A stretch of 64,000 nucleotides of DNA from Oryzias latipes (taxonomy: Eukaryota; Chordata; Actinopteri; Beloniformes; Adrianichthyidae). Below the pieces are notes generated by a model, which saw nothing but the letters and a program-made list of their open reading frames with translations, did not search any database and was not told the DNA's origin. Shown piece by piece: positions 1 to 11,768 of the stretch (the first letter of the stretch is position 1; each line of letters begins with the position of its first letter). The stretch covers positions 19,872,604 to 19,936,603 of the forward strand of contig NC_019871.2 in NCBI RefSeq assembly GCF_002234675.1, read 5' to 3'. A program made the position numbers and the translations under genes.

Positions 1-440
1 GATTTTGAGTTTTGAAAGAATTCCTGCATGCAGAGCATCAAGATGTATTCGACAGACCAGCCGGATGACAGCAGAATGAATGCAAAAAAAGCAAGACTGT
101 GTTTGTTTGTCAACATTTTGTGACCCCGCACCCCCTTGAGTATATTCCACATGCGTCCAAACAACTGGTTCCAGATGAGGCCTGTAGAAATAGAGACATT
201 TTTATTTTATATCCGGCTGAGGGAGCAAAAGGCTTTACAGCAAAACCAACCCCCTTGGATGCCTGAAATGTGACTTTGAAACGCACATTTCTGCAAAATT
301 GTTTTGAATAAATATTCACAAACCAATAATTCATGGAATATTTTCATTACAGGGAGAGAAGACCCCAAATAGTTATAAATTATGGTTCTATTACCGGTTC
401 TGTTCAGAATCGTTAGTGACAGAATTTATCTGTGCAGCCA
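1..440. other. Intergenic, nothing recognised
   Basis: AT-rich DNA with no coding frame, repeat or RNA that I can support. The short open frames on the minus strand here have no recognisable composition or splice context. Confidence 0.5.
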
Positions 441-930
441 GGGGCTGGAGAAGGTTTAGTTTGGGGACCACAGGATTTCCTCTCATTCTTTGCAGATGAT
501 GTTGTCCTGTTGGCTTCTTTGAGCCAGGACCTCTAGGATGCATTTGGGCGGTTTGCGGCCGAGTGTGAAGTGGCCGCGATGAGGGTCAGCACCGCTAAAT
601 AAGAGTCTGTTGTTCTTGACCTGAAAAAGGTACTTTGCCCTCTCTGGGTGGAGTGCTCCTGCCCCAGGTGGAGGAGTTTAAGTATCTTGGGGTCTTGTTC
701 ATGGGTGAGAAAAAAGTGGAGCTTGAGATTGACAGGTGGATTGGTGCGGCATCTGCTGTTTTGCAGCCACTGTGCTGGTCCATTGTGGTGAACAGAGAGC
801 TGAGTCAGAAAGCAAAGCTCTCAGTTTACCTGTTCTTCTTTGAGATTGAAGATTGAAGTCCCGAATGCAAGTGGTTAAAATGAGCTTCCTCTGCAGGGTG
901 GATGGATGGGTGTATGGATGGATGGATAAT
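441..930 (+). mobile_element. LINE reverse-transcriptase fragment (degenerate)
   Basis: The plus strand, read across frameshifts, gives hallmarks of a teleost LINE reverse transcriptase: FADDVVLLAS near 490-520, then LGRFAAECEVAAM (about 548-580), VLLPQVEEFKYLGVLFMGE (about 655-710), EIDRWIGAASAV and ELSQKAKLSVY (to about 835), and a degraded MSFLCRV. Stops and frame changes (for example after the FADD segment) show it is dead. It ends in a GGAT-type simple repeat (900-928), a common tail for such elements. The clade is not assigned. Confidence in a LINE origin is high; boundaries are approximate. Confidence 0.8.
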
Positions 931-2367
931 GATTTGGCATTATTTTATTCCACACTATTTGCAGATGTTGGTTTCTACACTCCAGGAACTTTTCTCTTTC
1001 TGCAAGTCGTTTTGAACCCCCAGGAAAACATGTGAACATCTTAAAGTTACACTTCTGAAATGACTTCATTTATTTTTATTTTCCTCCACCCTTTTTACAC
1101 CACCAAAGGTGTCAAAGTTTAGATGCTGCAGGAGCTTCTGCATGAGCTGAAGCATTCCCTCATTTCTGCACACTCTCGGGTTTCTCATAAACATCCTTCA
1201 ATAAACTTTCCAGAGTTTGAGGTAGGTTTGCTGGGAAAAAAGACCTCTATCCTCGTCCATAAAAAAAAGGACCCAAGAGAAAGTCAGAGATACTTGACTG
1301 GGACATAAAGTTCCAGAAATTACTCATTTTCAACTTTCTTGGGATATTTGTGCGCTTTATTCTTTTAAAGATAAAACTAATATATGGATGAAAAAAAAGG
1401 AGATTTAAGGAAACGTTCTTCAGACTCCGAAAGGATTAGATACTTTTGGAAGGAGACAAATGTGAACAGTATGGAGAAAAGTGGGTCTGCTCTGAGGAGG
1501 TGACCTTTAGAAATTAAAAGTTTGAAGCTATGTTTAAGTAAAAAAAGAGAATGCACAAAAAACACTTTAAACAACATAAAAACCCTTTTTTTAATGTTTC
1601 TTTTGGGGTTTGTCAGCCAGCAACAGAAAAACATGGAATAACTTATCAGAAGAACAACAAGTTCTCCTTTGCTCACTGTGTAGATACACTGCAGCTTTTC
1701 CTGCTGCTCAGTTCCTGACACATTAATAACTGATAACTGAGTGTTATGTAAGGCAGCGCTCATGCATCCGTTAGTGCAGAATGATGTCATTCACCCACAC
1801 TGAGCTTTACTACATCATTTGTTTTTCTTTGTAGTCTGCACACATGCATGCACATGTTCTGCTGGATCCAAACCTCAAGTTCTTGCCACATCGGCATTTC
1901 AGTTGGCAGCGAGGCAGCGAGGCCCCACTTCAACATGACCTCATCCCGAACGCTCACACTCTGTCAGAGAAGTACCTGAGAGGGCGCACGCAGAACGAGG
2001 TTACAGTTCATCTGGAGCTCCGTGGGGTGAAGTTAACTGAGGGAACCCAGATAATTTCAATACGGCCAGATGCGAAGAGGAGCCTGAAACAAACGCAGAG
2101 TCAAGGGTTCAGGTCCAGGCGAGAATGTTTCTTTCTTTCTTCCAGTACAATGGAAAATAGTGAATCTGGAGGATCCAGATAACAAATGCTGGTGTCGTCC
2201 AGGACAGAGTCCATCAGAAGTTCAGGAAAGGGTCAGAAACTCAGAATAATTGAGCATCCATGTCCATAATCCAAACTCCAGGTGATCAGCAAACAACACA
2301 CACCAAGGGGCAGACTGAGAGTCCTATAAAGCAAAGGTAAAACATGGGTGTTCATGGAAACATTTAG
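931..2367. other. Intergenic, no supported gene
   Basis: AT-rich sequence. An open frame at 1844-2182 (plus, 112 codons) and one at 1377-1790 (minus, 137 codons) have no recognisable domain, no splice context and low-complexity composition, so I do not call them genes. Confidence 0.45.
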
Positions 2368-3236
2368 GAAAACATCCACCATCCAAGGACATTCACCAAA
2401 CCATCCACCATCCAAGGACATCCACCAAACCATCCACCATCAAAGACATCCACCATACAAGGACATCCACCAAACCGTCCAAGGACATTCACCAAACCAT
2501 CCACTATCCAAGGACATCCACCAAACCATCCACCATCCAAGGACATCCACCAAACCATCCACCATCCAAGGACATTCACCAAACCATCCACTATCCAAGG
2601 ACATCCACCAAACCATCCACCATCCAAGGATATCCACCAAACCATCCACCATCCAAGGACATCCACCAAACCATCCACCATCCAAGGACATCCACCAAAC
2701 CATCCACCATCCGAGGACATCCACCAAACCATCCACCATCCAAGGACATCCACCAAACCATCCACCATCCAAGGACATCCACCAAACCATCCACCATCAA
2801 AGACATCCACCATCAAAGGACATCCACCAAACCATCCAAGGACATCCACCAAACCATCCGAGGACATTCACCAAACCATCCGAGGACATTCACCAAACCA
2901 TCCACCATCCAAGGACATCCACCAAACCATCCAAGTTCATCTACCAAACCATCCACCATCAAAGACATCCACCATCCAAGGACATTCACCAAACCATCCA
3001 AGGACATCCATCAAACCATCCAAGGACATCCACCAAACCATCAACCATCCAAGGACATCCACCAAACCATCAACCATCCAAGGACATTCACCAAACCATC
3101 CAAGGACATCCACCAAACCATCAACCATCCAAGGACATTCACCAAACCATCCAAGGACATCCACCAAACCATCCAAGGACATCCATCAAACCATCCAAGG
3201 AAATTCACCAAACCATCCACCATCCAAGCACATCCG
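2368..3236. repeat. Minisatellite, 29-bp unit with 22-bp variants
   Basis: A tandem array built on a 29-bp unit (ccatccaccatccaagga plus catccaccaaa). In the right half many units lack the 7-bp ccaccat block, giving a 22-bp variant. Substitutions such as cactat, ccgagg and acattc recur in several units, suggesting spread by unequal exchange. The unit has no stop codon in any frame of either strand, and neither length is a multiple of three, so long open frames appear in all six frames. None is likely to be a gene. Confidence 0.95.
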
Positions 3237-3632
3237 CCGACACAAATATGTTCCCATAGCAAACGTTTTGAAGGACATTTCAAGCAGACTTGGCTCCTTG
3301 CAGCTCCTTCTAAACTGCCAATAGTCACACAAAAACCTGAGCAGCATCAATATAAACAATAAATTCCAGGACATTCCACTTCAAACAGATGAAATCACAA
3401 AGTAATAAAACAAGTGTCATTTAAAGTAGCCGTAATGATGTTTAGCGGGAGAAAAAGCTGCATTTGTTAAGATACCAGTATGCAAGATAACAAAACAAAA
3501 AAAAGAAAAATGACAAAATAAAGCTTTACGAAAAAAACACGTTTGTGGATTGCTAAACAATAAGCAGTAAATATTGAAATATTTCACTTCTATTTGAGTT
3601 TTTCTTTAGATTAAACTTTGAGAATGCCCTTG

Positions 3633-3895
3633 TTTGAATCCCAGCTGAGTCCTTTCTGTGTGGAGTTTACATGTTCTCCTTGTGCATGTGTGGATTTTCT
3701 GCGGTTCCCTCCCACAGTCCAAAAACATGCTTCATAGGTTAATTGGTGTCTCTAAATTGCCCTAAGTGTACATGTGAATGTGTGGCCCTGCAAAAGGCTA
3801 GAGACCTGTTTAGGGTGTACCCGGCCTTCAAAATATGGCTGTGATAGGCTCCATTAAGCCAATGATCTCCATATCACTGAATGGATGTGGATGCA
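3633..3895 (+). repeat. Truncated tRNA-headed SINE-like repeat
   Basis: Contains the familiar teleost strings tgtggagtttacatgttct, cccacagtccaaaaacatgc, ttcataggttaattggtg and ggctgtgataggctcc. The tRNA-like head is missing. Related, better-preserved copies lie at 61.6 kb and 62.3 kb in this window, and a tail fragment lies near 9.9 kb. Confidence 0.7.
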
Positions 3896-4809
3896 CATAT
3901 CTGACCAAACACCAGAATTGACAGACAGGAGAAAACACGGCGAGTGTATCCTGTATGCAAAATTTCATGATAATCAAACTCACAAACCTGCTTTTATTAA
4001 ATTTTATTGCTATATATTCTTAAGCCGTTATGTTTGCGTTCTTTAGAGGACATCAGCTGAGCTGCTTATCCAGCTAATACAGAGAATTCAAAGCTGCATG
4101 AGATCCGATGGTTTGTTTTTAAAGATGAAATTAATGATAATGATGCGTCAAGTTGAAAAAGAAGCACATTTTTAATATTTGTAAATTCTCACTGTGTTTT
4201 TGTTCTTCATCACACTGACTCACATTTCAGTCACCTCCAGTGAGATTCTTCTTAGAAGTTTGAAACAAAAGCTTTGGATTTAAACATCATGAACTGCATG
4301 TTCCTGTTCCTCAGATGATTCCAATCACTTTCCCATTACCCCAGCAGAGCCAGAGCTTTATCTCATGCAGCATTCCAGTGGAGAGGGCTTCATGTTTGGG
4401 CTGGAGTCCCAAACAAACTGCTGTTTGTACCGTTCCTGCTGTTTGGCCAGATAATTAAGCAGAAAAAGAAGAGAAGAAAAGATTGAGAAATTCCTCAATT
4501 TGAGGCTTTGCCTATGAACAAGGCGAAACAATAAAAAGCTACATTTGTGTGAACAGCACAAGCTAACAAAACAAAGCTGTTCAGAGGAAGTCTGATTAAG
4601 TAGAAAATGCAGGACTCCTTTTATTTTCAGAATGTAAACCCTCCAGGGAGAACTAAAACTTGGGAGAGGACAGATGGGTGACTAGTGACCTGAATCCCTC
4701 CATCAGTTTCCTGAAAGTCACATGTCCAGTTCCCCTCCTGGGGAGTTTTGGACAAAAGTAGCAGAAGTTCTTGAATTTTATTTTTTCGGATTCTTGTCCA
4801 ATCGTTACC
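3896..4809. other. Intergenic, nothing recognised
   Basis: AT-rich unique-looking sequence. The only open frame above 60 codons (4358-4561, minus) has no recognisable feature. Confidence 0.4.
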
Positions 4810-5435
4810 ATATATCCTGAGTTTAATTGAATTTAACTTTATTTATCTCACAGGGAGAAAATCACACACCGTGGCAGCTCAAGGAAAAACAAGGGATAGT
4901 GCAATTATAGATCACCAAATATCTGATCAAACAAAGAAATAGGCACATGAATAATTGGGCTAAGTTGTAAACATTTTTGATGACCTGGTCACAAACAGGA
5001 GTTGTGCAGTGGGAATGAATGACCTGCGGTGGCGCTCGTTTCTACACTGCGGGTGTCTGAGTCGGTCATTGAAGGAGCTCCTCAGTCCCTTCAGTCAGGT
5101 TCAGTGGGTGAGAGCTGTTGTCCATGATGGATCTCAGCTCGGTCAACGTCCTCCTCTTACCCTGAAAAGAGTGAGAAAAGAAAGGCAGAGGGCACTACGA
5201 AGTCATGAAAATTCCTGGGCAGAGGTCTGCACACTCCAAAGGACATCAGTCTCCTTAGAATATGGAGGTGACTTTGGCCCTTATCTAGAGGTCATCAGTG
5301 TTGAGGTGAACACCGAGGTGCTTGGAACTGTCGACGATGTCAATGACACTTCCCTGGATGTTCACAGGTGTGTGGGCCACCGTTTTTCATCTTTGGAGGT
5401 CAGTCACCATCTCTTTGATCTTGCTAGTATTTAAG
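4810..5435 (-). mobile_element. LINE ORF2 3' fragment (antisense)
   Basis: Read on the minus strand with frameshifts, it gives LINE reverse-transcriptase C-terminal segments: PVNIQGSVIDIVDSSKHLGV (around 5380-5310), ILRRLMSFGVCRPLPRNFHD (around 5260-5200), GKRRTLTELRSIMDN (around 5165-5120) and SSFNDRLRHPQCRNERHRRS (around 5085-5025). It continues into a 3' tail rich in AATAAAG and ATTCAATT (about 4850-4815). It is frameshifted and inactive. The 141-codon plus-strand frame at 5009-5434 is a shadow of this fragment. Confidence 0.85.
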
Positions 5436-6606
5436 CACTGGTGATTCCTCTCACACCAGCTCACAAAGTTCCTGATAGTTGAGATTTTCTGTCATTTATC
5501 TGTGCTGGGATGAGAACTGTTGCTGGAAGAAAAAGCATCACCTGCTGCAGGAAGATGTGATCAGGAGAATTTCTGTGGAAAGCAGAAAAACGTATATCCA
5601 AATGTATAGATAGGAGGAAGCAACACACTCATCTGCCTTCATTTCAATTCAAAAATCAGATGGAATTGAATCTAAAAACTCTCTTTAATGCGGATACAGA
5701 CTAAGTGAGATGCTGCCCCTTCAGAGATATCAGGGGTTTACAAGGTTTTCTAAAAGCAGTGTTGCAAATGATAAAAAGAAGATAATTTTAGAACTTTTAT
5801 AAGAAGAGACAAAACTAAACGAGAGGAACTGATTTTATTCTGCAGAAATCCAACTCACCGTGACAGCAAACATGCTTTAATGATACTACGGTCTCCCTAT
5901 GAGTTTCAAAGAAAATTGATTTCTGGGTAACATGTTATGTTTTCATATTGTTGTGAAATTATTATTCATTCAAATTATTTCTTTTATTTTCTCTGACCAA
6001 GTTCCACTTTCAAAGTCTCCATAACAATTAGGACAGTTATAAGTCTGTGACTCTACTGTCTGCTGCACCTTTTCTGTTTTGTCACATTTAGATTTTTTTT
6101 AAAGGAAAAAAGGCCAAAACACAAAATTCAGACAGTTCCAAAGCATAACACATGAAGCTTTCAGACCGTTACAAGAACAGGTAGACAACTGCATCAAAAT
6201 GCAGCAGGTTTGTCAGCTCAGCTAAAAGTCCACAAAGCTAAATCAGTGTCAGGTAGCTCGGTCAATATCCTTTGTTAATAATGAGCAGGGGAGCATCAGA
6301 GAAGAAACAGGGGTAATCAGGTTCCAAAACCAGATTCAAGGCAGGCGGCAGGCAAACAGAATCAGAGGTAAAACAGGGACAGCAAATCAGATCCAGACGT
6401 AACACACATTAATGCAGGCAGAGCAGCAAAAACAATACTTCACACTGAGTGAGGCTCAGTGGAGTGCTTAAGTATGCTGTGAGTGACAGTCAGGAGTGCA
6501 GCACTCAGAAGCTGCACGCTGGGGTTGCTGGGAGATGTAGTCCGTCTAGAACTCTGGGGAAGGTTCCCGCCGATGACCAGAGGGGGAGACAGTATGGAGA
6601 GAAATT
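5436..6606. other. Intergenic, nothing recognised
   Basis: AT-rich sequence without a supported gene, RNA or clear repeat. A short frame at 6449-6634 runs into the adjacent MITE and is not coding-like. Confidence 0.4.
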
Positions 6607-6931
6607 AGACTCAGCCAGATTTGTGCGTGCGTAATTCTTGATTCGTGCGTAAATTAGGATTTGTGTATGCATATTCTTGCTTTGTGCGTTTGTAAATTAG
6701 GATTTGTGCATAAATTTGGATTTGTGCGTGATTTTTTACTCACATAATACGTTTTGTGTATAAATTAAAAAAATATAAAATGAAAAAAATACAAAATGCA
6801 ATTTACGTATGCACAAATTAAGATTACAACAGTTTGAAACTACTTACACACACACATCTTTAAAAAACACGCACGAATCCCTTGTTACGCACACACGAAG
6901 CCAAAGTTACGCACGGATCTACCGTGAGACT
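6607..6931. mobile_element. MITE with iterated TGCGTAA-type motifs
   Basis: The left end (agactcagccaga, then tttgtgcgtgcgtaa) and the reverse complement of the right end (agtctcacggtagatccgtg, then cgtaa) form an imperfect terminal inverted repeat. Between them, degenerate gattTGTGCGTaaatt units recur on the left and appear inverted on the right (acgcacgaatccc, ttacgcacacacg). This subterminal arrangement is typical of non-autonomous DNA transposons. There is no coding capacity. I could not define a target duplication, so the superfamily is open. Confidence 0.6.
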
Positions 6932-9183
6932 CTTTTCACGTCTCACAAATTCGTCCGTAAGTGCTGCGTTTAAATACCAGTGGAATGCTCGGTCATTAGA
7001 ATTTTCCTAATGGATTTATGTATGTCTTCGTTTTCCTCGTCCGAGGCTGACATCTGGCTCAAAACTTTTTTTGCAATGTTAGGTTGGGAGCATGAGGAGC
7101 TGTAAGCTATAGCAGGAGAGTGTGTAAAACGGCAAAATGATAATTAAAAGACCACTGGGGACACTTTGTAAATAGATCAAGAGATGATAGGCATGGGTCT
7201 TTAATCCAGCCTCTGGTTGGTGTCTTTTTGCAGAGATGTGTGGAACGTCTGGCATTAAAGATGCTGCAAAAGACGACGGCTGAAACCCTTAAGCTTCATA
7301 CCTGTGGTTTGTTAAAGTGCTCGATACAGGGAAAAGTTTCAGAAAAGTCTTGAACCAAGGCTGTGCATAAAAGTGAGCTCAGCATCTAAAATCATTCTCC
7401 AAGTACACTAAGTCTTCCTTCTTCTGCCTGGTCTTTACTGGGGTATGCAGCCAACCACAGCCGTCTTCTGGGGCAGGATTAGATCATTCCGTCTGAAACT
7501 GCAAATACTGCACAAACCTTTGTGGAAAACGATGGAAGAATAGAACAAAACAGCCCAAAAACAGATTTATCTTAATTGTTTTGTGGATTTTACAAACACA
7601 ATGCTAACTAGTTGTACTGCAATTTTAATTTTGTAATTAGTTTCAGTCATGCATCTTCTGGGATGCATGGATCCATGTTCATGCATGGTCTGGTATCATG
7701 TGAGGTCTTGGTGCATCCTCTGTCTTTTGAGAGACTTCCTAATACTGTTATATTCCACAAATTTGCACCACAGTGCATTCTTTGATGTGGAAGATAGCTT
7801 ATTCACTAAATATTTCAACCTAAAGATCCTTTAAGTTACAGCCATTAAACCCTCAGTGAGTCGCTGAACCACAAGACTTAATCTTAAACACAGATTTGTA
7901 AACTACATGTGAGTAAAGTGTACACATCTGTACAGCTACTGCAAAAACGGAGAGCACAGTTTACAACACACAGAGCGGTTTATAAACTCAAGAGCTCAGT
8001 TTATATGTCGGGACGATGGATTTCCGTTTATCGCACAGCTGACTGCAGTCCAAGTCTGTGTCAGCACGAGGAGTTGTGTAAGTTTGCCTGCAGAGGTCAC
8101 TGACCCGTGAAAGTGTAAAAGAACGATCAAACCAAAGGACAAGCCAGCGTTCTGTTTGGGAACGATAGAAACCAGTTTCAGTCTTCTGAGGACAGCGCTG
8201 AGAGACAGAAAAAGCAGCTGGAAACCTGGAAGTTCTTTGAAACGTTTGCACAAGTTTTGCTCAAGATCCTGAGAGGCAAAGCATAGATTTTCAGTTCTGT
8301 AGAAAACCTTAGCAGAGTGCAGCATTTCAAAATGCAAACTGAGTTTGTAAAAAATAAACTTTGTCTTTTTCTTTGGAATTCATTTGAATCTTTGCATCAA
8401 TGCAGTAAACTCATCTAGTGTCTTTTAATTATTCTATGTGGAAAGAAGTAAAGACAAAGCTGCTCCAATATCCATAACATTTGAGTTCTTTCATGAAGTG
8501 AAAGTCAAGGATGATCATCTGTCATGAATGGACATATCTGTTTGCCACATTTGATTATTCAAACACAGAATAATGTTTCCTTTTTTTGGTTGAAACCCAA
8601 AAGTTTTGAAAATTTAGCAACAGAAACATGAAACCAGGTGATTTTTATTTTATTTTTTATCTGTGTTGGTATCCGAAAATATGAAAGGCTTTAAAACCAC
8701 TGATAGAAAATAATGGATAAAAACATGTATATTTCTGTCTTTCAAAATAAAAGCAGAGACCATAACAACTTGCAGATTTTTTTATTTTATGTGTAGTCCT
8801 GAAAATTTCTAATCTGCCTCCTCATTGTCTGATCTGGACAGTTGTAAAAACAGGAAGCTCTCAGATAGTTTTAAATAGATTGTTGCCTACCTTACCTTCA
8901 GGCCTTTACATGCAGGAGTTTGATCCGGTTTCTAGAACAGTTTCACAAGAAAACATTAAAAAAAAAACATTGATGGTGCTCAGACAAACCTATCGACAAT
9001 GTCTTCTTTTTTTCTGTGTGAATCCTCAGTCATCTAAGATGAGGCCAAAGATTGATCAAAGATTGGCTCACCACAGGAGACAGAAGAACAGAACTTTAAA
9101 TTCAGTTAAAATCGTCACATTTTCACCATAAAAACTAGCAGATTTCAACTAACAAATCCCTTGTTTACCAGTTTTTATTTTAA
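6932..9183. other. Intergenic, nothing supported
   Basis: About 2.2 kb with only short overlapping open frames (for example 7988-8251 and 7996-8337, minus), none with recognisable protein features. No RNA gene recognised. Confidence 0.4.
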
Positions 9184-9185
9184 GG

Positions 9186-9275
9186 CTGTGTCAGAATTCC
9201 GACCCTAATCCCTAACTACCAAAACCCTATATAGTGCGGCACTATATAGGGGTTAGGGCGGTAATTCGGACACAG
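9186..9275. mobile_element. Solo hairpin MITE (GTGTCxGAATTxC family)
   Basis: A near-perfect palindrome. The left arm runs ctgtgtcagaattccgac to ctatatagtgc; the right arm, reverse-complemented, reads ctgtgtccgaattaccgc to ctatatagtgc, with only about 2 bp of loop. The end sequence (ggctgtgtc, then gaattcc) matches the terminal repeat of the longer MITE copies at 29.5 kb and 47.4 kb, so this is probably a minimal derivative of the same family. Confidence 0.75.
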
Positions 9276-9884
9276 GGTAACTCTTTGTTTATGAGGTTAA
9301 TTCTGAAATGGCGTGTTCTATAAACTAACATGTAGTTTGAGGAGAGATCGTCCAATATTTCATTCAAATAGAGCAACAGGCTGGCAGAGCAGGCGCTGCA
9401 GAACATTAGATCATGCTCTTCAAGCTCTCACACGTTCTGTCTCTTGTTCTTACCTGTAAAGGTTTCATACAACCTGACTGATTCTCAAACTGGCAGAGAG
9501 TTGAAAGTAAAAATAAACTTTAGTCTGTCAGTAATCAGTCAATTTAAATGGCTGCTTTGCTTTTTTTAGGCACTTTTTTGTGTTGGAGATCTGCCTGGTG
9601 TTGTTCCAGATCTGTCAGCTCAACACAGGAGACGTAAGGCCAACATGAAAGATGTTTTTTTTTTTTTTTTAACATGATTGGAGAAGAAAAACATAAAGAA
9701 GATGGAAAATACAAAAGCCTTGTTCTCATGAAGTTCCAGCTAACACGCCAAAGCCAACATCTGCATGACCTGAAGGACAAGTCGCCGCTTTTTAATGTGC
9801 TGGTTGTGACCAAAGGTTTCAAATTCAATGCAAAGGATGATGAGAGACATGGCATTAGAGATAGAACCAGCAGATGTTTGATGG

Positions 9885-9975
9885 AGAGGCTAACTGGGAT
9901 AGGCTCCAGCAACCCATTGACCTTCAAAGGTATTCAGCGGGTTTGGAAAATAGATGGAGAGATCAATCAATCAAT
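9885..9975 (+). repeat. SINE-like tail fragment
   Basis: Contains ctgggataggctccagcaac and a degraded accttcaaagg, then gtttggaaaatagatgg: the 3' end of the same SINE-like family seen at 3.6, 61.6 and 62.3 kb. Confidence 0.6.
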
Positions 9976-10515
9976 GGTTGGATTCCTATTTTGGTGTTCT
10001 TCATCTTAAAGCAAATACATTCATACATAAATACATAACCTTCACCTCAAGCTGTGATTTAAATGTCATTATTATACAAAACTAGTGGAAAGAAAATCAA
10101 ATTTTATAAATCCTCTGTCTCCTTTTATAAATTTGGATTTTTAAAAACTTTTTAACAATCTTATGGTTAAAATAATATTGTCTTTCATAACAAATTATTC
10201 AGATATGAATATTTACTGTCTTCTGTCTGTTTAAATACTGTTTAAATATTTTCAGAGATTAACTAATCAGTCTCTGATGTCAAATAATTTACTCATCTGT
10301 TTGTTTGTGAAAATAGAAAAATGGAATTGAATCTTTTCCCAACATGATGCAGATTGTTTATCTATTTGTTCAGTAGATCATTTATGGAGTTTCATTTTTA
10401 GATTTTCAAAGTGTGGAGATCAAGTGATCCGTACACTTTTTCATGTGTTAATCTGAAGAATCAATATATTTTATAATTGATCACAGAAAAAGACAAACTT
10501 GGACACAATTCGGTC
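9976..10515. other. Intergenic, AT-rich
   Basis: No supported feature. TTTATT at about 10517 reads AATAAA on the minus strand and could be the poly(A) signal of the tapasin-family gene, which would make 10.5-11.77 kb its 3' UTR or last intron. Confidence 0.3.
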
Positions 10516-11084
10516 TGGATTTTTATTTCTTAAACCTTATTTAAAAAAACAAACAGTGACTTTAAAGCATCTGGAAGCTGATGATGGACAGTTTCTGTTT
10601 AGTGTCACTTTAACCGACTGTTTCACACATTCACATATTCATAATCACACCAGTCTGTGTTCATGTGTCAGCGTGAAGGTTTGTGGTTCCAGCCCTACAG
10701 GAGTAAACACTGGATTATTAGACAGATTTCTTTGTTCTTAAAGTGGAGCAGCTGACAGAAAAACAATCAGGAAGGTTAAATTAAAGGTCATTACAGTTTT
10801 TTAGAGGATCTGATTGGTCCTCATGTTTTGATGTCGTTAAAGAGTCAACACAAGACTCCAAAAAAAAGAGTCTAAAATAAGATGAAAACTGCTGTAAATT
10901 ATGATAACAATAAAGTTTCACAGAAACCCACATTCACCAGAAAACAAACAACAACAACCAACACACAAGTAAACAACCATCAGTGCAGATGTCAGTGGGC
11001 AGCAGGAAGTCGGACAGTTCCTTCATTCTCTAGGTGTCACCACTGCGACTCAGTATGGTTTCTTCAGGACACAGAAAACACGCA

Positions 11085-11745
11085 TGTTAACATGCAAACA
11101 TACACATGTAAACACATGTAAACACACAGATGTAAACCACACACATGTTAACACACATGTAAACACACACATATTAGCACACACATATTAACACACACAT
11201 GTAAACACACACATATTAGCACACACATATTAACACACACATGTAAACACACATATCAAACCACACACATGTTACCACACACATGTTAACACACACATGT
11301 AAACACACATATCAAAACACACACATGTAAACACACATATCAAACCACACACATATTAACACACACATGTAAACACACATTTCAAACCACACACATGTTA
11401 ACACACACATGTAAACACACAGAGGTAAACCACACACATGTTAACACACATGTAAATACAAATGTAAACACACACATATTAACGCACAAGATAACAAACA
11501 CATGTTAACACACAGATATTAACACACAGATGTAAGCACACAGATGTTAATACACACATATTAACACACACATGTAAACACACACATTAACACACACAAA
11601 TTAACACACATGTAAGCACAGATATGTTAATATACACAAATTAACACAAACATGTTAACACACGTGTGCAAACACAAACAGGTTAACACACACATGTAAT
11701 CCACACATTTAAACACACACGCCGCATGTGAACTTAAAGAGTAAA
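11085..11745. repeat. ACAC-rich minisatellite (ACACATGTTAAC/ACACATGTAAAC)
   Basis: About 660 bp of degenerate repeats in which (AC)n blocks alternate with ATGTTA, ATGTAA, ATATTA and ATATCAAA. The period is irregular, with recurring blocks such as acacacacatgtaaac and acacacatattaac. It begins only a few bases downstream (in the gene's sense) of the last tapasin-family exon that I can place, so it lies in the 3' UTR or final intron. Confidence 0.9.
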
Positions 11746-11768
11746 GTGTAAATGGAATAAGCATGTAT

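Noticed and set aside
2368-3236. CRISPR-like array
   Set aside because: Units run directly into one another without unique spacers, in a vertebrate genome; it is a minisatellite.
2348-3259. 303-codon open frame encoding Pro/His/Lys-rich repeats, and the antisense Gly/Trp-rich frames
   Set aside because: Product of a stop-free tandem repeat; all six frames are open and the unit length is not a multiple of three.
5009-5434. 141-codon plus-strand open frame
   Set aside because: Antisense shadow of a LINE fragment that reads convincingly on the minus strand.
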